A stretch of 64,000 bases of DNA from Paragonimus westermani. Lineage: Eukaryota; Platyhelminthes; Trematoda; Plagiorchiida; Troglotrematidae. Below the pieces are notes generated by a model, which saw only the letters and a program-made list of their open reading frames with translations, was not told where the DNA came from and searched no databases. Of this stretch, positions 1 through 11,349 are shown piece by piece; the stretch's first letter is position 1, and the number at the start of each line of letters is the position of its first letter. Location of the stretch: the NCBI GenBank assembly GCA_008508345.1, contig QNGE01003585.1, forward strand, positions 1 through 64,000, read 5' to 3'. Both the position numbers and the translations under genes were made by a program.

Positions 1-9
1 CAGCAGCAC

Positions 10-807
10 ATGTTCGAGCAGTCACAGACGAAACTTAGTGAAATGATGGTACAAAAGTTATCGAATCAGTCACTAGGAGTCACGACCCAGAACCAGGTGT
101 TTACACCAGAATCGATTATCCAACAAATCAGTGAGTTTCATTTTGGCGCTATCGGTGGCGTTGCGTTTGATTCTTGGTTCCGTAAATATGATGATATTTT
201 TCGTGTGGAGATGGCACAGCTTCCCGACGACAAGAAATCCAGACTATTACTGCGAAGACTCAGAAAAACAGAACAAGAACGATTCGTGAAATTTACCTTG
301 TCGAAACATCCCAGTGATTTGACTTTCGAGGAAACGACAAGGACGCTATCACAAATTTTCGGTGAGCAATAATCCTTGTTCAATGTTCGCTGTCAGTGTC
401 TGAACTTGACAAAGAATCCTAGCGATGACTGGGTACAGTATGTAGATAATGTCAATCGGGAGTGTGAACGTTCTGAACTTCGTAGCATGACGGATGATTA
501 ATTCAAATGTCTCACCCAAGACGCAGATATTCTGACCAGAATTTTGTACAAGATTGAGCATTGCCCAGATATCACCCCACAGAGTGTCACAGCTGGATGT
601 CATTGAATGGCAAACCTGAAACACAACACAGCAATGATTCAGCAAGCTACTCCAAGAGGTCATCCAGAAATGATTTATGCCATCAGCAACAAGAACATGA
701 TTAAAGAAACAAGCCAGCAGCCAGCAATGAATTTGAAACTACCATCAGCATGCTGGCATTGCAAGGAATGGCATTTGTTCATCTCTGTCCCTTCAAAAAT
801 CATGTAG
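10..807 (+). pseudogene. Gypsy-type gag relic with zinc-knuckle remnant
   Basis: One reading frame runs from position 10 to 807, interrupted by stops at 370-372, near 499 and near 604. The first part reads as a retrotransposon Gag: a motif of the form AFDSWFRKYDDIFRVEMAQL followed by a stretch rich in LLLRRL and an ending FEETTRTLSQIFGEQ is typical of Gag in fluke Ty3/Gypsy elements. Near the end the frame shows CWHCKEWHLF, a CX2CX3H zinc knuckle whose last cysteine appears to be replaced. Gag would package the element RNA. The stops and the lost knuckle residue show the copy is dead. The protease frame begins just downstream at 815 in a different frame. The start is probably cut by the window edge. 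The assignment rests on remembered family patterns, not a search. Confidence 0.72.
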
Positions 808-814
808 GTAACAA

Positions 815-1840
815 ATGCGGAAAAGAGGTCACAAAGAAATGCGCTGTCACACACTGCTGCAACTATCCCAGCGTCAAGGAAATTTTCACAGGCGCCCGAA
901 ATTTTTCTACAGTAGGTCGATGGTAGTCAGCGCAACATATAAAATTGGTGGAGAATCCAAACGCAAGTACGTTACCCTGTTCGTTAATGGTGTTCATACC
1001 CACTTGCAGTTAGACAGGTGGCGTAAGTTTGGGCAACCTCCACTGCTTTCAACGCATCGTACGGCTCGAAACGCCTCTGGTGAAGCCTTGAAGTTAGCCG
1101 ATGAAGCTACATGTGAGGTGACTTTTGGAGACAACCGAATAGGAACCTGTTGCTTCGTCACAGATCACCCAGGGTTACACCTACTAGGTGTTGATTGGAT
1201 GGATGACTTGAAATTGCTAGATCAGCCGGTAAACAGCATATGCAACCAGATGAAAATACACAGCCGGTCGGAAACTCCGCCCAATTGCAGTACACAAGGA
1301 GGAACTTCACCAGCTGAATCTATGGTCAGACGGAAAATTCGCACAAGGTTCGACAATGTTAGACCTTCACCACTTACATCCCCCAACGAAGTACATAGTG
1401 CAAGTTATGCACAGTGCAACTCAGTGCTTGCACGAGATTTCCGAGGTCAAGATAAATGGACAGCCGGCGTGATTTCAAAACGCAATGGGAAGGTGATTTA
1501 CATCTGGAAAAGACATATTAACCAGCCACTGCGGAACCCTGGTTCGTTTCCGATCAAACCAAACCCAGCTTTGTTACACTGGGACATTTTATTGGACATC
1601 TTCGAATTGGAACAAAAGGCCGATATGCCGCTGTCAAACATTGGCAAGATAACATCAATTTCTTCTCTTCAGAGACGGTCCAAACGAACAGGGAAACCAA
1701 TGAACCCTCTACAAATGAATCCAAGATTTCAGTCCTATGACACATGCCGAAAAATGGGTTTCAGGACAGGACATCATCAAGATAACCTAATCAGATCATC
1801 GGTGACGGCTGACGAAATCGTTCATCAACCAAACACTTGA
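815..1840 (+). pseudogene. Internally deleted gypsy pol: protease fused to integrase C-terminus
   Basis: This is an uninterrupted 341-codon frame. Residues about 50-150 look like a retroviral-type aspartic protease: VTLFVNGVHTHLQLD near residue 60, a middle region TARNASGEALKL, and VTDHPGLHLLGVDWMDDL near residue 120. The catalytic D-T/S-G is missing: after LQLD the sequence goes straight to RWRKFG, so the active-site loop and about ten following residues are gone. Near residue 205 the frame reads VLARDFRGQDKWTAG then VIYIWKRHINQPLR, which is the C-terminal tail of a gypsy integrase. Reverse transcriptase, RNase H and the integrase core are absent between the two. The result is a non-autonomous derivative with a long open frame across the deletion joint (about 1290-1400). 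It is presumably inactive. Confidence 0.75.
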
Positions 1841-2110
1841 ACCAACCGGGATGAGGCGTGAAGGTGGGCGTGAGTACCGTGCTAACCCGATGAACCAATC
1901 AGAGTGCAACGGCTATGGAACTGACCATACTGGGCCACCTAACCGCGAAGTAGCCTCAACCTCCGGACACTGGATCAACGTGTATATATTTACATGCATT
2001 TCATTCATTTGTTGAACTGGTACTCAGCAATACAACGTGTTTTCTACGCAGTCGTGTTCTTCCTGACTCCGCGCTAGTAGACTGGGTGAAGCCGTACAGC
2101 AAGGGCCCGA
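1841..2110 (+). repeat. Probable 3' LTR of the gypsy relic
   Basis: The stretch follows the integrase tail directly and has promoter-like elements in the order expected of an LTR: a CCAAT-type site in AACCAATCAGA near 1890 and a TATA-like TGTATATATTTA at 1980-1991, with a GC-rich tail around 2060-2105. No second copy is present in the window (the 5' LTR would lie left of position 1), so the boundaries are guesses. Confidence 0.35.
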
Positions 2111-3428
2111 GTATAGCATCCAATCCGGGATTGAACCTCCCTAACATGGAAGAAGCGGGTTGCCTCACTGAGTTCCATATTCCAGCGCAAAATTTGGTGA
2201 TGCGGCAATTGAAGATCACTCTATTAAACTTCGAATTCACAGTTTACCAGGATTTTGTTAAAACCGAGTCGAACACTGGGGAACCTTTCGATTTTTGGAC
2301 TACCGTATTAACGAGTTCGTTTGCTAATTTCCGAGAGCTTTGTTATAGGAAGCCGTAGTTGTTCTTAGCTTAACTTATCGAAACGTAATAAAACCCCGAT
2401 CCCGGATCTAACTTTTTCAGTGGTTACCACGTGTGATGAGCATTCATTGCCTTCTGAACTGAACACATCCTCCCTCACCATGCGTGAGATTAGAGAAGTG
2501 ACTTGTGGTTGGCCTTTTCAATAATCATCCACAAAAATGCGCCAAACCATTTTGTGACAACGACAGAAGTGCTTGTTTTGATAATGTTGCATCCAAGATG
2601 CCTAAAGCTGTCACACAACGACTGTATTTGAAACACGGAAAGAACCAAATACACGAATAAAGAATAGATTTCGAGACTGGTCGCTGATGTATCTGTCGTA
2701 TTTCAACCTCGAAACAGACACTGATGCATCTACACTGTTTTCAACCAACGGTCGTAGTACTTTTGAAAACGGAGGCTGCTTACGCTTCGGTTTTATAACA
2801 TTTACCATAAGGTTACCTCCGTCGCACAAATGTTCGACTTTTGAAATCGTTCTATGTCAACTGTGGTTGCAGGGCTCAAAGTCGTGGTAAATTACGTTGA
2901 CCGTTCGTTGTTTCAAGAGAGATGTTTGCTCTTTTTTCCAGGTGCATGATAGATGATTTTCTGGCAGGGCATTCCGATTATCTAGTAGTGGGATTCTTGC
3001 AGTCGGATTAAATAGTTGACGCTGATTATATAGAAGACATTCGTTCACTTAGTTCCCCTTTGAACAATAAATGGACCACAGCAGATCGATTAACTGGTTG
3101 ATAACATACTGCTTGAGTGAATCCTCATTATCCACCTTATCTGAGATATCACGCTTGAACACACGATCTGAACGTCAAAAAACTTCCATCACAAAGGCGG
3201 TCTGTTTGCTATTGCGGCATATTTTCCGATAAGTTCTAGCCTAAACACATTCATTGACAATCGTTGCGGGATGTCAACATTTCGATTTATCTCATCAGCC
3301 GCATACTAAATACTAAAAAGTATATAACAACGGCGCGTGGCAGCAATAGTTGAACCGAGTAACAGCTACCACAAGAGGTGGACGGTGTTAACTATCAACT
3401 TTTGCGCGCACAACACTGACTGTCTTTA
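2111..3428. other. No gene recognised
   Basis: Open frames here are short and open on both strands. The first 250 bases (to about 2360) are GC-richer than the rest and may still belong to the repeat on the left. I see no splice-flanked exon and no known protein motif. Confidence 0.5.
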
Positions 3429-3785
3429 TTAGATCAGTACAGCTTCATTGACGGTCAGAATTTTGGGGTTTGGGCGCTGTTGTAACACAGTGAACGAGCT
3501 GGTTGGGTCGACGTTGTGACCTGTCCCCAGGATATGCTTCACAACTGGTGACGTCGCGTTTCGCATTCGGTTAGTCCTATGGTCTTCCGTTTGCTCAGTG
3601 GATAAACTCAACCATTCTCGTTCTGGGTACAACATTGTTTGAAAGAGTTCGACGAACCTGCACAGATGACCGGCTGACTTAAGAAGAACACCTCCTAATA
3701 ACCGCATTACTTGCTGACGGATTCCCACATAAGTTCGCCTCTGTTCGCAGCGAGAAAACGACGGAAAGACGTGCAGTCTACACAA
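3429..3785 (-). pseudogene. Penelope-like element GIY-YIG endonuclease tail (relic)
   Basis: A 118-codon minus-strand frame contains CEQRRTYVG followed, about 55 residues later, by SPVVKHILGTGHNVDP, then SSFTVLQQRPNPKILTVNEA. This order (a TYVG turn, a spacer, then the conserved TGH...D...F.V and an EA motif) matches the GIY-YIG nuclease domain at the end of Penelope-like retroelements, which nicks the target DNA. The region between TYVG and SPVV does not look conserved, so the domain is probably damaged. No reverse transcriptase could be recognised in the next kilobase upstream (3786-4800). A host GIY-YIG gene is possible but less likely. Confidence 0.5.
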
Positions 3786-6466
3786 CTAAGAAAAAGGAAA
3801 TGTTCGCAAAACTACAGTTCAGGGAAGATTATTTGTCCAATAGGTTGGGTCATCAGCTTCAGTCAGCTGTGACCGTGTGACCGAACAACTCACAAAAGGA
3901 ACCCAGTGCTTTAAATTCAGTGACGTATTTTATCACTAGCCAACTGACGTTCTGATTACTGCTTAGCAGGCAAACAGCAATGCTGCCTGGAATGTTCACG
4001 GACAGGACAGACACTGACTAGCGTCACTTAAATAACCAGCACTGTTAGGGTACTTTTCAGGTCGACTAATGAACACTTTTCATGGCTTTGTGTTGACAGC
4101 GATCCGATTCCGTTGGAGTGATGTTCCAGATGCCAGTTTGTCATCTGACAACTCTCATCGCTGATCCAAACACGAACAGATTGACCACATAGTCAGCCGC
4201 CGATGCTGTGGCTGTTTCTAAGGTCTTGATTCAGCCTGGAACACCTGTGCGTATTCCGGTTGTGCAGCGATATATGACAAGCATGTTATGCGTTTATGTG
4301 AAATCAACCCTCTCTGCCAATCACAGATCAACTCAAATCAATCAGCAGATTGATAAAATGTGTACACACGAGATTCTGCTCTCTTATTTCCCCAATCGGA
4401 CGACATCGAAACATACCGGGGCCCTTACCCGTCATGCGATACGTAAGATTGTTAATACTATCCCTTCAGTCGTCATTCCCTGATTATGTGATCATTCGAA
4501 CCTCTTGTTGTTCGCTGGAATAGTCCATTAAGCGCTGATAGAGATGCTTGCCATTCTTTAAACAATTCGCACGTAACCGGTATGAGATATCACTGTATAA
4601 CCTTTCGACCACCAAACGGTCTTATACGTTTTGAACAGCATGCACAATACTACTAAGCAAGATACTATCATTAGCATGGAGTAAGAGTGTAAGGTTATGT
4701 TTTGATGAGAACAATACCACGTAATCATTGGCAAAACCACCCAGCACTTTGTGTAGCACATCGCTGAATGTAAAGTTGATGGAAAATATGATGACTGTAG
4801 GCTGTCCTTAGCTATGGCTCCACTCGGCGTCTTATTTTATCAGAGTTGGCAGGTACTTCATTCTTCAGCGAGCAATTTCAAAAAGCATTTCGGGTGACAC
4901 AATTAAAGATTCCTACAAAATACAGGACGTTGATAGACATGACGGTATTCGAGCAGCTGATGAACAGAAGATTTGACCGGTACGTTCGTAGCCTGCTTGA
5001 ATACCGGCTTGCCGCCTGCGACGTTGCTATCCGCGCTTTTCGGATAACCTATTGATCGATAAGTTCACTAGTAACACAGAAGTGTCTGTGATGAAGCTGA
5101 TTCTTCGGTAGTTTCTGAAAATTTCGTGATTATCTTAGAGGTGAGAGGGTTTATTGATTATTCTTGGGACGAGCCAACATTTTGAACACGCATGACCTTG
5201 AATATCACGATAGGTAATGATTTGGGCGTTTTATGGGGCTAAAGAATTATGATGTTTTTTCCGTTCACTGTTTTTAGGTTGTTTATTGGCATAGATCACC
5301 GAGGACAGCTTGACTTCCAAAGTGGAATGGTTCGCGCAATGCACCAGTTAAACTGAGGTTGGTAGTGCTCTGTTCAACATTCCAGGCGCCTCGACAGATT
5401 ATGTTGCTGAACTATCCACTTCACAGATTATTCCATCAACACAAAATGCGTTGGGACCCGTATCCATCCTGGCTATCAAGCTTTGTGCTCTTTACACGAG
5501 CTTTTTGCGAGACTGCGCCTCAGAGAGTTTATGAAAAATAGCGCCAGTTAACGTATTTGGTCACAAATTTCATCTTGGTTCTGTGTAGATCTGAGTTAAC
5601 TGGAACTACCCAGCTCCCAGGCAAAACTCGTTAAGGCATGCACAGACAACCGTAAGAGGTCCCTTTGTATAGCAACTTCCTATTTTAGTACATCTCACCT
5701 TTGGAACCTTTGTTTTGCTTACTTTATTAACCAGTAGGTCGCTTTCTGTTTTTTCTTTATTTCAGTTGATTTGTCTTTTTCTTCCCACTGAAAACATGAA
5801 TACTCAATAACAACACAGTTGTTTGCTGTCAGTTGTTTCGCCATCCAGTTGATCAAAACAGTAAGGCAGCGGTTTGAGTTGCACTGATCAGCCTCAATTT
5901 ATGAGAATCAGCATTGATTATATGAACGAGTGCTTTAAAGTAATACGCGTCTTACGTTTTGATTGACCGCCTCTTTGTTACATTCCACGACCCCGACTCA
6001 AGAAATTCGGATTGTTTAAATTTGATGCGTGTTCTAGCAAATTGCTTTAATTATCACTTCTTACAAACATATTCGATGTAAAAGCTGATTACTATTTTCA
6101 CACAATTGGTGCACATTGACTGCAGCATGTACATGGACTTTGAATGAACGAACCTTTCTAGTCAACTCTCATTACATCCTTCTGTTTTTGATAAGCTCCC
6201 TTATTTCTCGTCCCTGTTGGCTTTTCGTGCCCTGTATTATGTGTGTCTGTTTCCGGCAAAATTCACACTCTTAAGTGCACACAATTTCTTTCCACTACTC
6301 CGTTCACGTCAACATTGTATGACCCATGCGTTTGATCTTTGATCGCTACACCATTTGTCTATTGCCTGGGACTCTCAGGACTAACCTGGACTCACACCTT
6401 ACAAGCCTGAAACCAGGAGACAAGTTTCCAAAATCCGAGATCGTGTAGGTTATGTTGTACTTTTGG
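3786..6466. other. No gene recognised
   Basis: About 2.7 kb with only short open frames. None is flanked by good splice signals or carries a motif I know. It may contain further decayed Penelope-like sequence next to 3785, but I could not show it. Confidence 0.5.
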
Positions 6467-6960
6467 TTAGTCCAATATGTTGTAGAGATAACGTCCAGAT
6501 ATTATCGGCAGTTTTGTCTGCGTCCTTCTCCCAAACACACACCACGTCACACTGCACCTGATGGTCTCACTCGGCTTGTTTCTTCTTTCTAAAAGCATTA
6601 GATAGAAGTCTTCCCTTGACTTTTGGGCAATTCGCAACGGCTTTTCAGCAGTTTTAATTGCAGCGTTAGTTTTATCGTTTGACTGGATATGATATGGACT
6701 ACCTATACAATGTACAGATTCCCACTTATCTGCAAACGCCTTAAAATCTACGCACACAAACTGAGGTTCATTATGAAAGCAAGCTACATCCGGTATGCTA
6801 TAAGGAACGAATTAGGCAGGCAGTTTGTTGCCGACTGCACTCTCGGTAGTACTTCTTAGCAAGTCAATTCCAAAATAATCTCAGGAATAGTCCACCGTGA
6901 CCAGGCGCTCTTTACCGCCCCGTACGAATACATTGGTCGAAACTAGCTACCAGGCCCTTT
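6467..6960 (-). pseudogene. Gypsy integrase core relic
   Basis: Read on the minus strand from about 6960, the translation shows the pattern of a retroelement integrase: a VTVDYS-like start, a frameshift, then FKAFADKWESVHCIGSPYH, QSNDKTNAAIKTAEKPL, FYLMLLERRNKPSE and FGRRTQTKLPI. In a working enzyme the third residue of the DDE triad is the glutamate in the QSNGKAEA-type motif. Here that position is asparagine (QSNDKTNA), so the core is catalytically dead as well as frameshifted. It lies just downstream of the RNase H and reverse transcriptase remnants of the same element. Confidence 0.72.
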
Positions 6961-7222
6961 CCTGAAGTTCTCCCGACAACATCTTTCATTCACTTGACTG
7001 GAGTCGTGCCTTCTGTAAATTTTACGCTTCGTTATATAATCTTTTAACCTACCGGACATGCCGGGCCACCAGTATAGTTACTTTTCTCTCTGAACACACC
7101 TTTTTATGCCGGTATATGGTTCATGAGTTTGTTCAGAGAACTTTCGGGATGACTATTCTCTCTCCTTTGAAGATTGCTCCCTCTTCTTGAACAAACCAAT
7201 CGCGATCCTTGAAAAACATTAC

Positions 7223-7623
7223 CTATTCTTCAGGCAGACTTTTCTTATCCTGCGGCAAGCCATTTCCTACCATACTAGTCAGCTTCTTAAGTACGTGATC
7301 CCTTTCCGTTACGTCCCGCAGCTCCACCTTTCCGCCCATCGGTACAATCCTGTAGTACGTTGGACTGATTGCCTCGATCTCAGCATCATCCGTCAAAGCC
7401 CGCAATAAGGAGTGTCAGCGATGTGCATTTGGCCTCTGGGCCGATCAAGTAGCTCACAACCATACTCTTGCTGATTGATCACCATCCTTTGTAGGTGTCG
7501 GGGAGCAGCACTTGGTGGCTGTTTTGCTGTTGCTATCAGAGTTCGGTGCTCTGTGTGCACCACTACCTTTCCCTCGACTGTGTAGAGGGTGAAGCATTCC
7601 GCAATAAAATCCAGTATCAGCAT
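7223..7623 (-). pseudogene. Gypsy RNase H and integrase-linker relic
   Basis: Two overlapping minus-strand frames (7623-7393 and 7405-7223) carry consecutive parts of a gypsy polyprotein. The first has FTLYTVEGKVVVHTEHRTLI and AAPRHLQRMVINQQEY followed by MHIADT, the standard RNase H signature in which the DH of the D-H-K/R-P-L motif has become EH. The second looks like the linker before the integrase zinc finger. The frame change between them and the altered acidic residue show decay. The order on the strand (reverse transcriptase, RNase H, integrase from high to low coordinate) is that of one element. Confidence 0.7.
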
Positions 7624-7779
7624 TCCTTTATCGATTTGCGCACAGTTTTTTCGGTTTCTGTAGTATACCGATCTGCCTTGTAGTAGCCCTGCTTCAAAGC
7701 CGAATTGACTATCACACCCATTTACCAGAGTAACATGAAGTGTCCTGTGCTAGTGTCAAAGTTATAGAATCTGACCTGT

Positions 7780-8330
7780 CGATTTTGTCAGCCACAGATT
7801 ACTGAGAGTCACACCACATCCATGCGGGTCCTTTGTATGTACGTTGCCCAGTCCACACACATCAAGTCAGCCAACTTTGGAAGGAATCGGCGGAAGTATT
7901 TGTTCATCTCATTCAGATGGAAAACTGTTTTTGCTTCCTAAGGGGCCGGCATATTTTAGACTGTCTTCGCTTTGTCTGGATCGGTCTCGAGTCCCGCAGA
8001 TGTGAGTAGGTGACTATAAAACGTCATTTGTGTCGCACAGGGCATCATCTTATCGTTTGACAACACTAATTCTAACCATACGCACCGTTATAGGAACGCT
8101 TCAAGATTCTGATCACACCCGTACTCATTCTCCTCTATATCAACACACTGTTCCCGGCACGAGTCCGCCCTTCAGTCAAGCACCTGTATTACACGCCTTT
8201 GCAGAATTTCACTGAACACCAACAGAAAGAGTAAGCGCCGAAGATAACGGGATTCTTCATCCGACACCAGCTGTCAGTACCAGGAGGACAAGTCATCCTT
8301 CGTAAAAAAAAACGAACTTGATTCTATTCG
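7780..8330 (-). pseudogene. Gypsy reverse transcriptase 3' remnant
   Basis: The reverse complement of about 7960-7850 reads LNEMNKYFRRFLPKLADLM, the palm-to-thumb motif of gypsy reverse transcriptases (normally G-M-x-N-Y-x-x-R-F-L-P-x-L). Around 8300-8220 a second piece resembles the region around the GxYxFxRLPFG motif but is poorly preserved. Stops and frame changes are frequent. The fragment belongs with the RNase H and integrase relics at lower coordinates. Confidence 0.5.
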
Positions 8331-9650
8331 AGAAACGTACCGCCCACCATCAGATGCTTGTATGGATCCCTGCGAAGTAAAGCATTCAGCTACCTGGGGG
8401 CAGTGCGCCTATAAATATCACCAGGTTTTTCAACGTTATTGTTACCCAGCTGACCTAATCAGTAAGCCAATCTACCAATGCCATCAATTTCAGCTCAAAC
8501 AAACAGTTCTACCCGTTCTTACATTTTTTATGGATGGTCGACGGAACTTTCCTAGTAAGTAGCGCAATTTGTTCGACATTTTTGGTCGCACAGGAGCCAA
8601 CAGTATTCAGCGTACAACCCAAAGTGAACTCAGTCGCAGGGAACTATTGATCACACGGCTAGGACTTCTATAGCACATGAAGAAAATTGTCATATTGGAA
8701 AGTCACGAAATCCATCGTTTGAACCGCGTTAAAACCAAGGATTGGTATCACATCCTCTACAGCGAAAAAAGTCAATCATATTGAGTTTTTCATTCTTTGG
8801 ACTACCGAACGGCATACTTGTCTTCCTCAGTACATGCGTCTTTGCCCTATTTTACACCTGTAGTTGGGTATCAGAGTGCTCTGTGGTGGATGGTGGAAGA
8901 AATCCTGTTGATGAAACGTTAGCAGATGCACCAGAATCTAACTGACCTCGTCATCGTTTGCCTCCGTTGAGAAACTCGCCGTAGGTTCTGATCATGGATC
9001 CAACAATCAGAGGAATTTTCCAGCGAGTATTTCTGTCTAGGTGTACGCTCGCTTCTCTTAATTGATTGCTTCTCGGGTTGTAAGCGACACCGGTACGTTT
9101 GACTGAAGAGACGTGGACATGAGTGTTCAACCGGGCTGTAAGCTGACAACAACATACGGGTCCATAGTATTCTTTCCCAATGATCTTCGTTAGACTGTTT
9201 ACATGTAGAGAAATCCAGAATCCCATTTTTTTCACCGACCTTAATTGTTTATGGGGGCTACACGGTCGACGGTTTCAGTCATGCATTGGGATTACAATAC
9301 TGTGGATTCTGATGGTGGATATCGTGTACAATGGACTTTAACAAATTACTAGTCTCTAGTCATCCGCACCTTCGCGGACTTCAAAATAACCATAACAGTA
9401 ATGCGAAAAATAACGGTTAGTTGCGCAAATGAAGTCATACTTCCAGTTACCAGTGAACTAATGTGATTTTGTATGGGACACATCAATCAGGTCGAGTTTT
9501 GGCAGTGAGAAACTTTTTAAATCAGTTTACCAGTTTAAGTTGCTGGTTCTGCGTTGTTGGTATCTTTCTTCACTTTTCTCTAGGGCTGTACACTTCACTT
9601 ATGTGACTGGATCCTGTTTAACGGCCTGTTTTCAGGTGCTTACTAATTGC
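8331..9650. other. No gene recognised
   Basis: Contains only short frames. 8919-9235 is open in two minus-strand frames and may be further decayed retroelement, but no motif supports that. Confidence 0.5.
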
Positions 9651-9654
9651 AAAG

Positions 9655-9745
9655 AATCTGGGCTTCAGCTGGAATCGAACAGGCGACAGAAACAGCATTG
9701 CAAAACGCGGCAAATGATGTTGCACCTGAGCTACGAGGCCATGCC
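9655..9745 (-). repeat. tRNA-derived SINE-like module
   Basis: On the minus strand the stretch starting near 9740 reads GGCCTCGTAGCTCAGGTGC. It contains an A-box-like TAGCTCAGGTGC (9733-9722) and, 52 nt further on, a B-box-like TGTTCGATTCC (9682-9672). These are the two internal RNA polymerase III promoter elements of a tRNA. The stems do not close well and the spacing is longer than in a normal tRNA, so a tRNA-derived SINE head or a tRNA pseudogene fits better than a working tRNA. Confidence 0.4.
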
Positions 9746-11349
9746 TCAAGCTTGAAGGTTCTCCCATTCGGACTCATTTACCTGTCCAATACACTCTCAT
9801 GTGGGATACACCAAATGATTCAGCGGTTTGTCTATCCAATCAGGGTTTCTCAACAGTTCACGCTCAAATCCACCATCACCACTGCTGTGCATTGAGATTG
9901 AATTAATTATGAGTATTTTGGCAGATTTCACCACCCAGATTCTCCAGCTAAAGCCGAAGCCCAGATTTTTCGCAACTTGGCTTCATTTCACTTGTAAAAT
10001 CTGATACACTACATGTAAGTAACACCTGCTTTTAATGATCAACTGTTGAAATATGTAACTCACGTCACATGACGTGTTGCGTCACGCTTTCCTTTCTATT
10101 ATAATAATTCATGCGTTTCGGGGAAACAGTTCGTCTTTCACTCAGTGCGCTCCTATTCCCAACGTTAGAGAATATTTTAACCTGCTTACAGAAATTGGAC
10201 CAAATCTTCGGAAATGACGTACTAGTCTACAGGAAAACTAATGATCACTGTGCATGGATATTATATCTTTCAGGGTACAGTCGTTGCGAAATCTCTTGGA
10301 AACCTCTGTACAAAGTTGCAACAGTAAAGTGGAGATCAGCAAATTACTCAACGGCTACAACGTTCCCAATCTATTCTGCAGTTCTATCTCCTAACTCTAT
10401 TGTGCTTCTTAGATGGAACCAGTAAGGTGTTCGATGAATTTTCACCTTGCATGGATGCAACATTTGGCTATCGTGGAATCGGTAGACATGTATTGGGTAT
10501 TGATTTGTTTTCGGATTCGTACTAGATATCTCAGCGTATTATCACAATGAACGAAGAATAGGCGAAGCTCTGAAATTACTGATGCCTAAGTATAATTTGC
10601 ACCGAGGCGACCTCTTGAGTAAGATGGCAACCTTGTTTTATTCGTGCTTTGCATTAGTAACGTATCGTTCGTCCAGAATAAATATCCGTTTCAATGCGAA
10701 AAGTTTCGCTACTTCTGTTCTGTTCTAAAAGCAGTCTGTTTTAACGGGGTGAACTTCAAACGGATCGTATTTCGATATGCGGTTGATTAATGTAACAGGT
10801 GAGGATAATGAGTGAGAGATCGGCTGTATGTTTTTTTGCTGTGTACAGTTCAACTGCACCACTAGCCAGTGTATTGTTTCTTGAACCGCAGGCAAATTAA
10901 CCACGTGATGGATAGTTATTTTCGATAAGTTTTTTCAGTCCAAAACAATTACACAAGGTTCCCCAGAATATGCTATGAAACAGAACGCAAAAACCATGAA
11001 ATAATGGTCAGAGTGACACGTCACAAATGGATAGAAGAACCTGGCTCAAAACCAGAACACAGGAGATCTGCGCAGATGGTGCCGAGAAACTAGTAATGGC
11101 CATAACTAAAACCAGTTGAAGGAAAACTGCTATTTCACGCAATTCGTTAAGCGAACCGTCTTTACCACAGTAGTTCACCTCCGTTGTGGACGCCAACTTC
11201 ATACTACGCATACTAAAAAATTCTGGCGGTTAACCGCAACAATTGTTGCGCAGTGAAACATTTTAATCGTTCGACTGCAAGCTTGTCGAAACGGATCAAC
11301 AGTCCTGCTAGCACAATTAGGTATAGATTACGCAAAAGCCCAATATACT
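9746..11349. other. No gene recognised
   Basis: One plus-strand frame (10111-10425, 104 codons) has no motif I know and no clear acceptor or donor. The rest holds only short frames. Confidence 0.5.

Noticed and set aside
4846..5055. Peptide similarity (MNRRFDR) to a frame at 17584-17892 (MNARFDR)
   Set aside because: Only seven residues, with no agreement in the flanks. Likely chance.
9655..9745. A functional tRNA gene
   Set aside because: A and B boxes are present but too far apart, and the acceptor and anticodon stems do not close.
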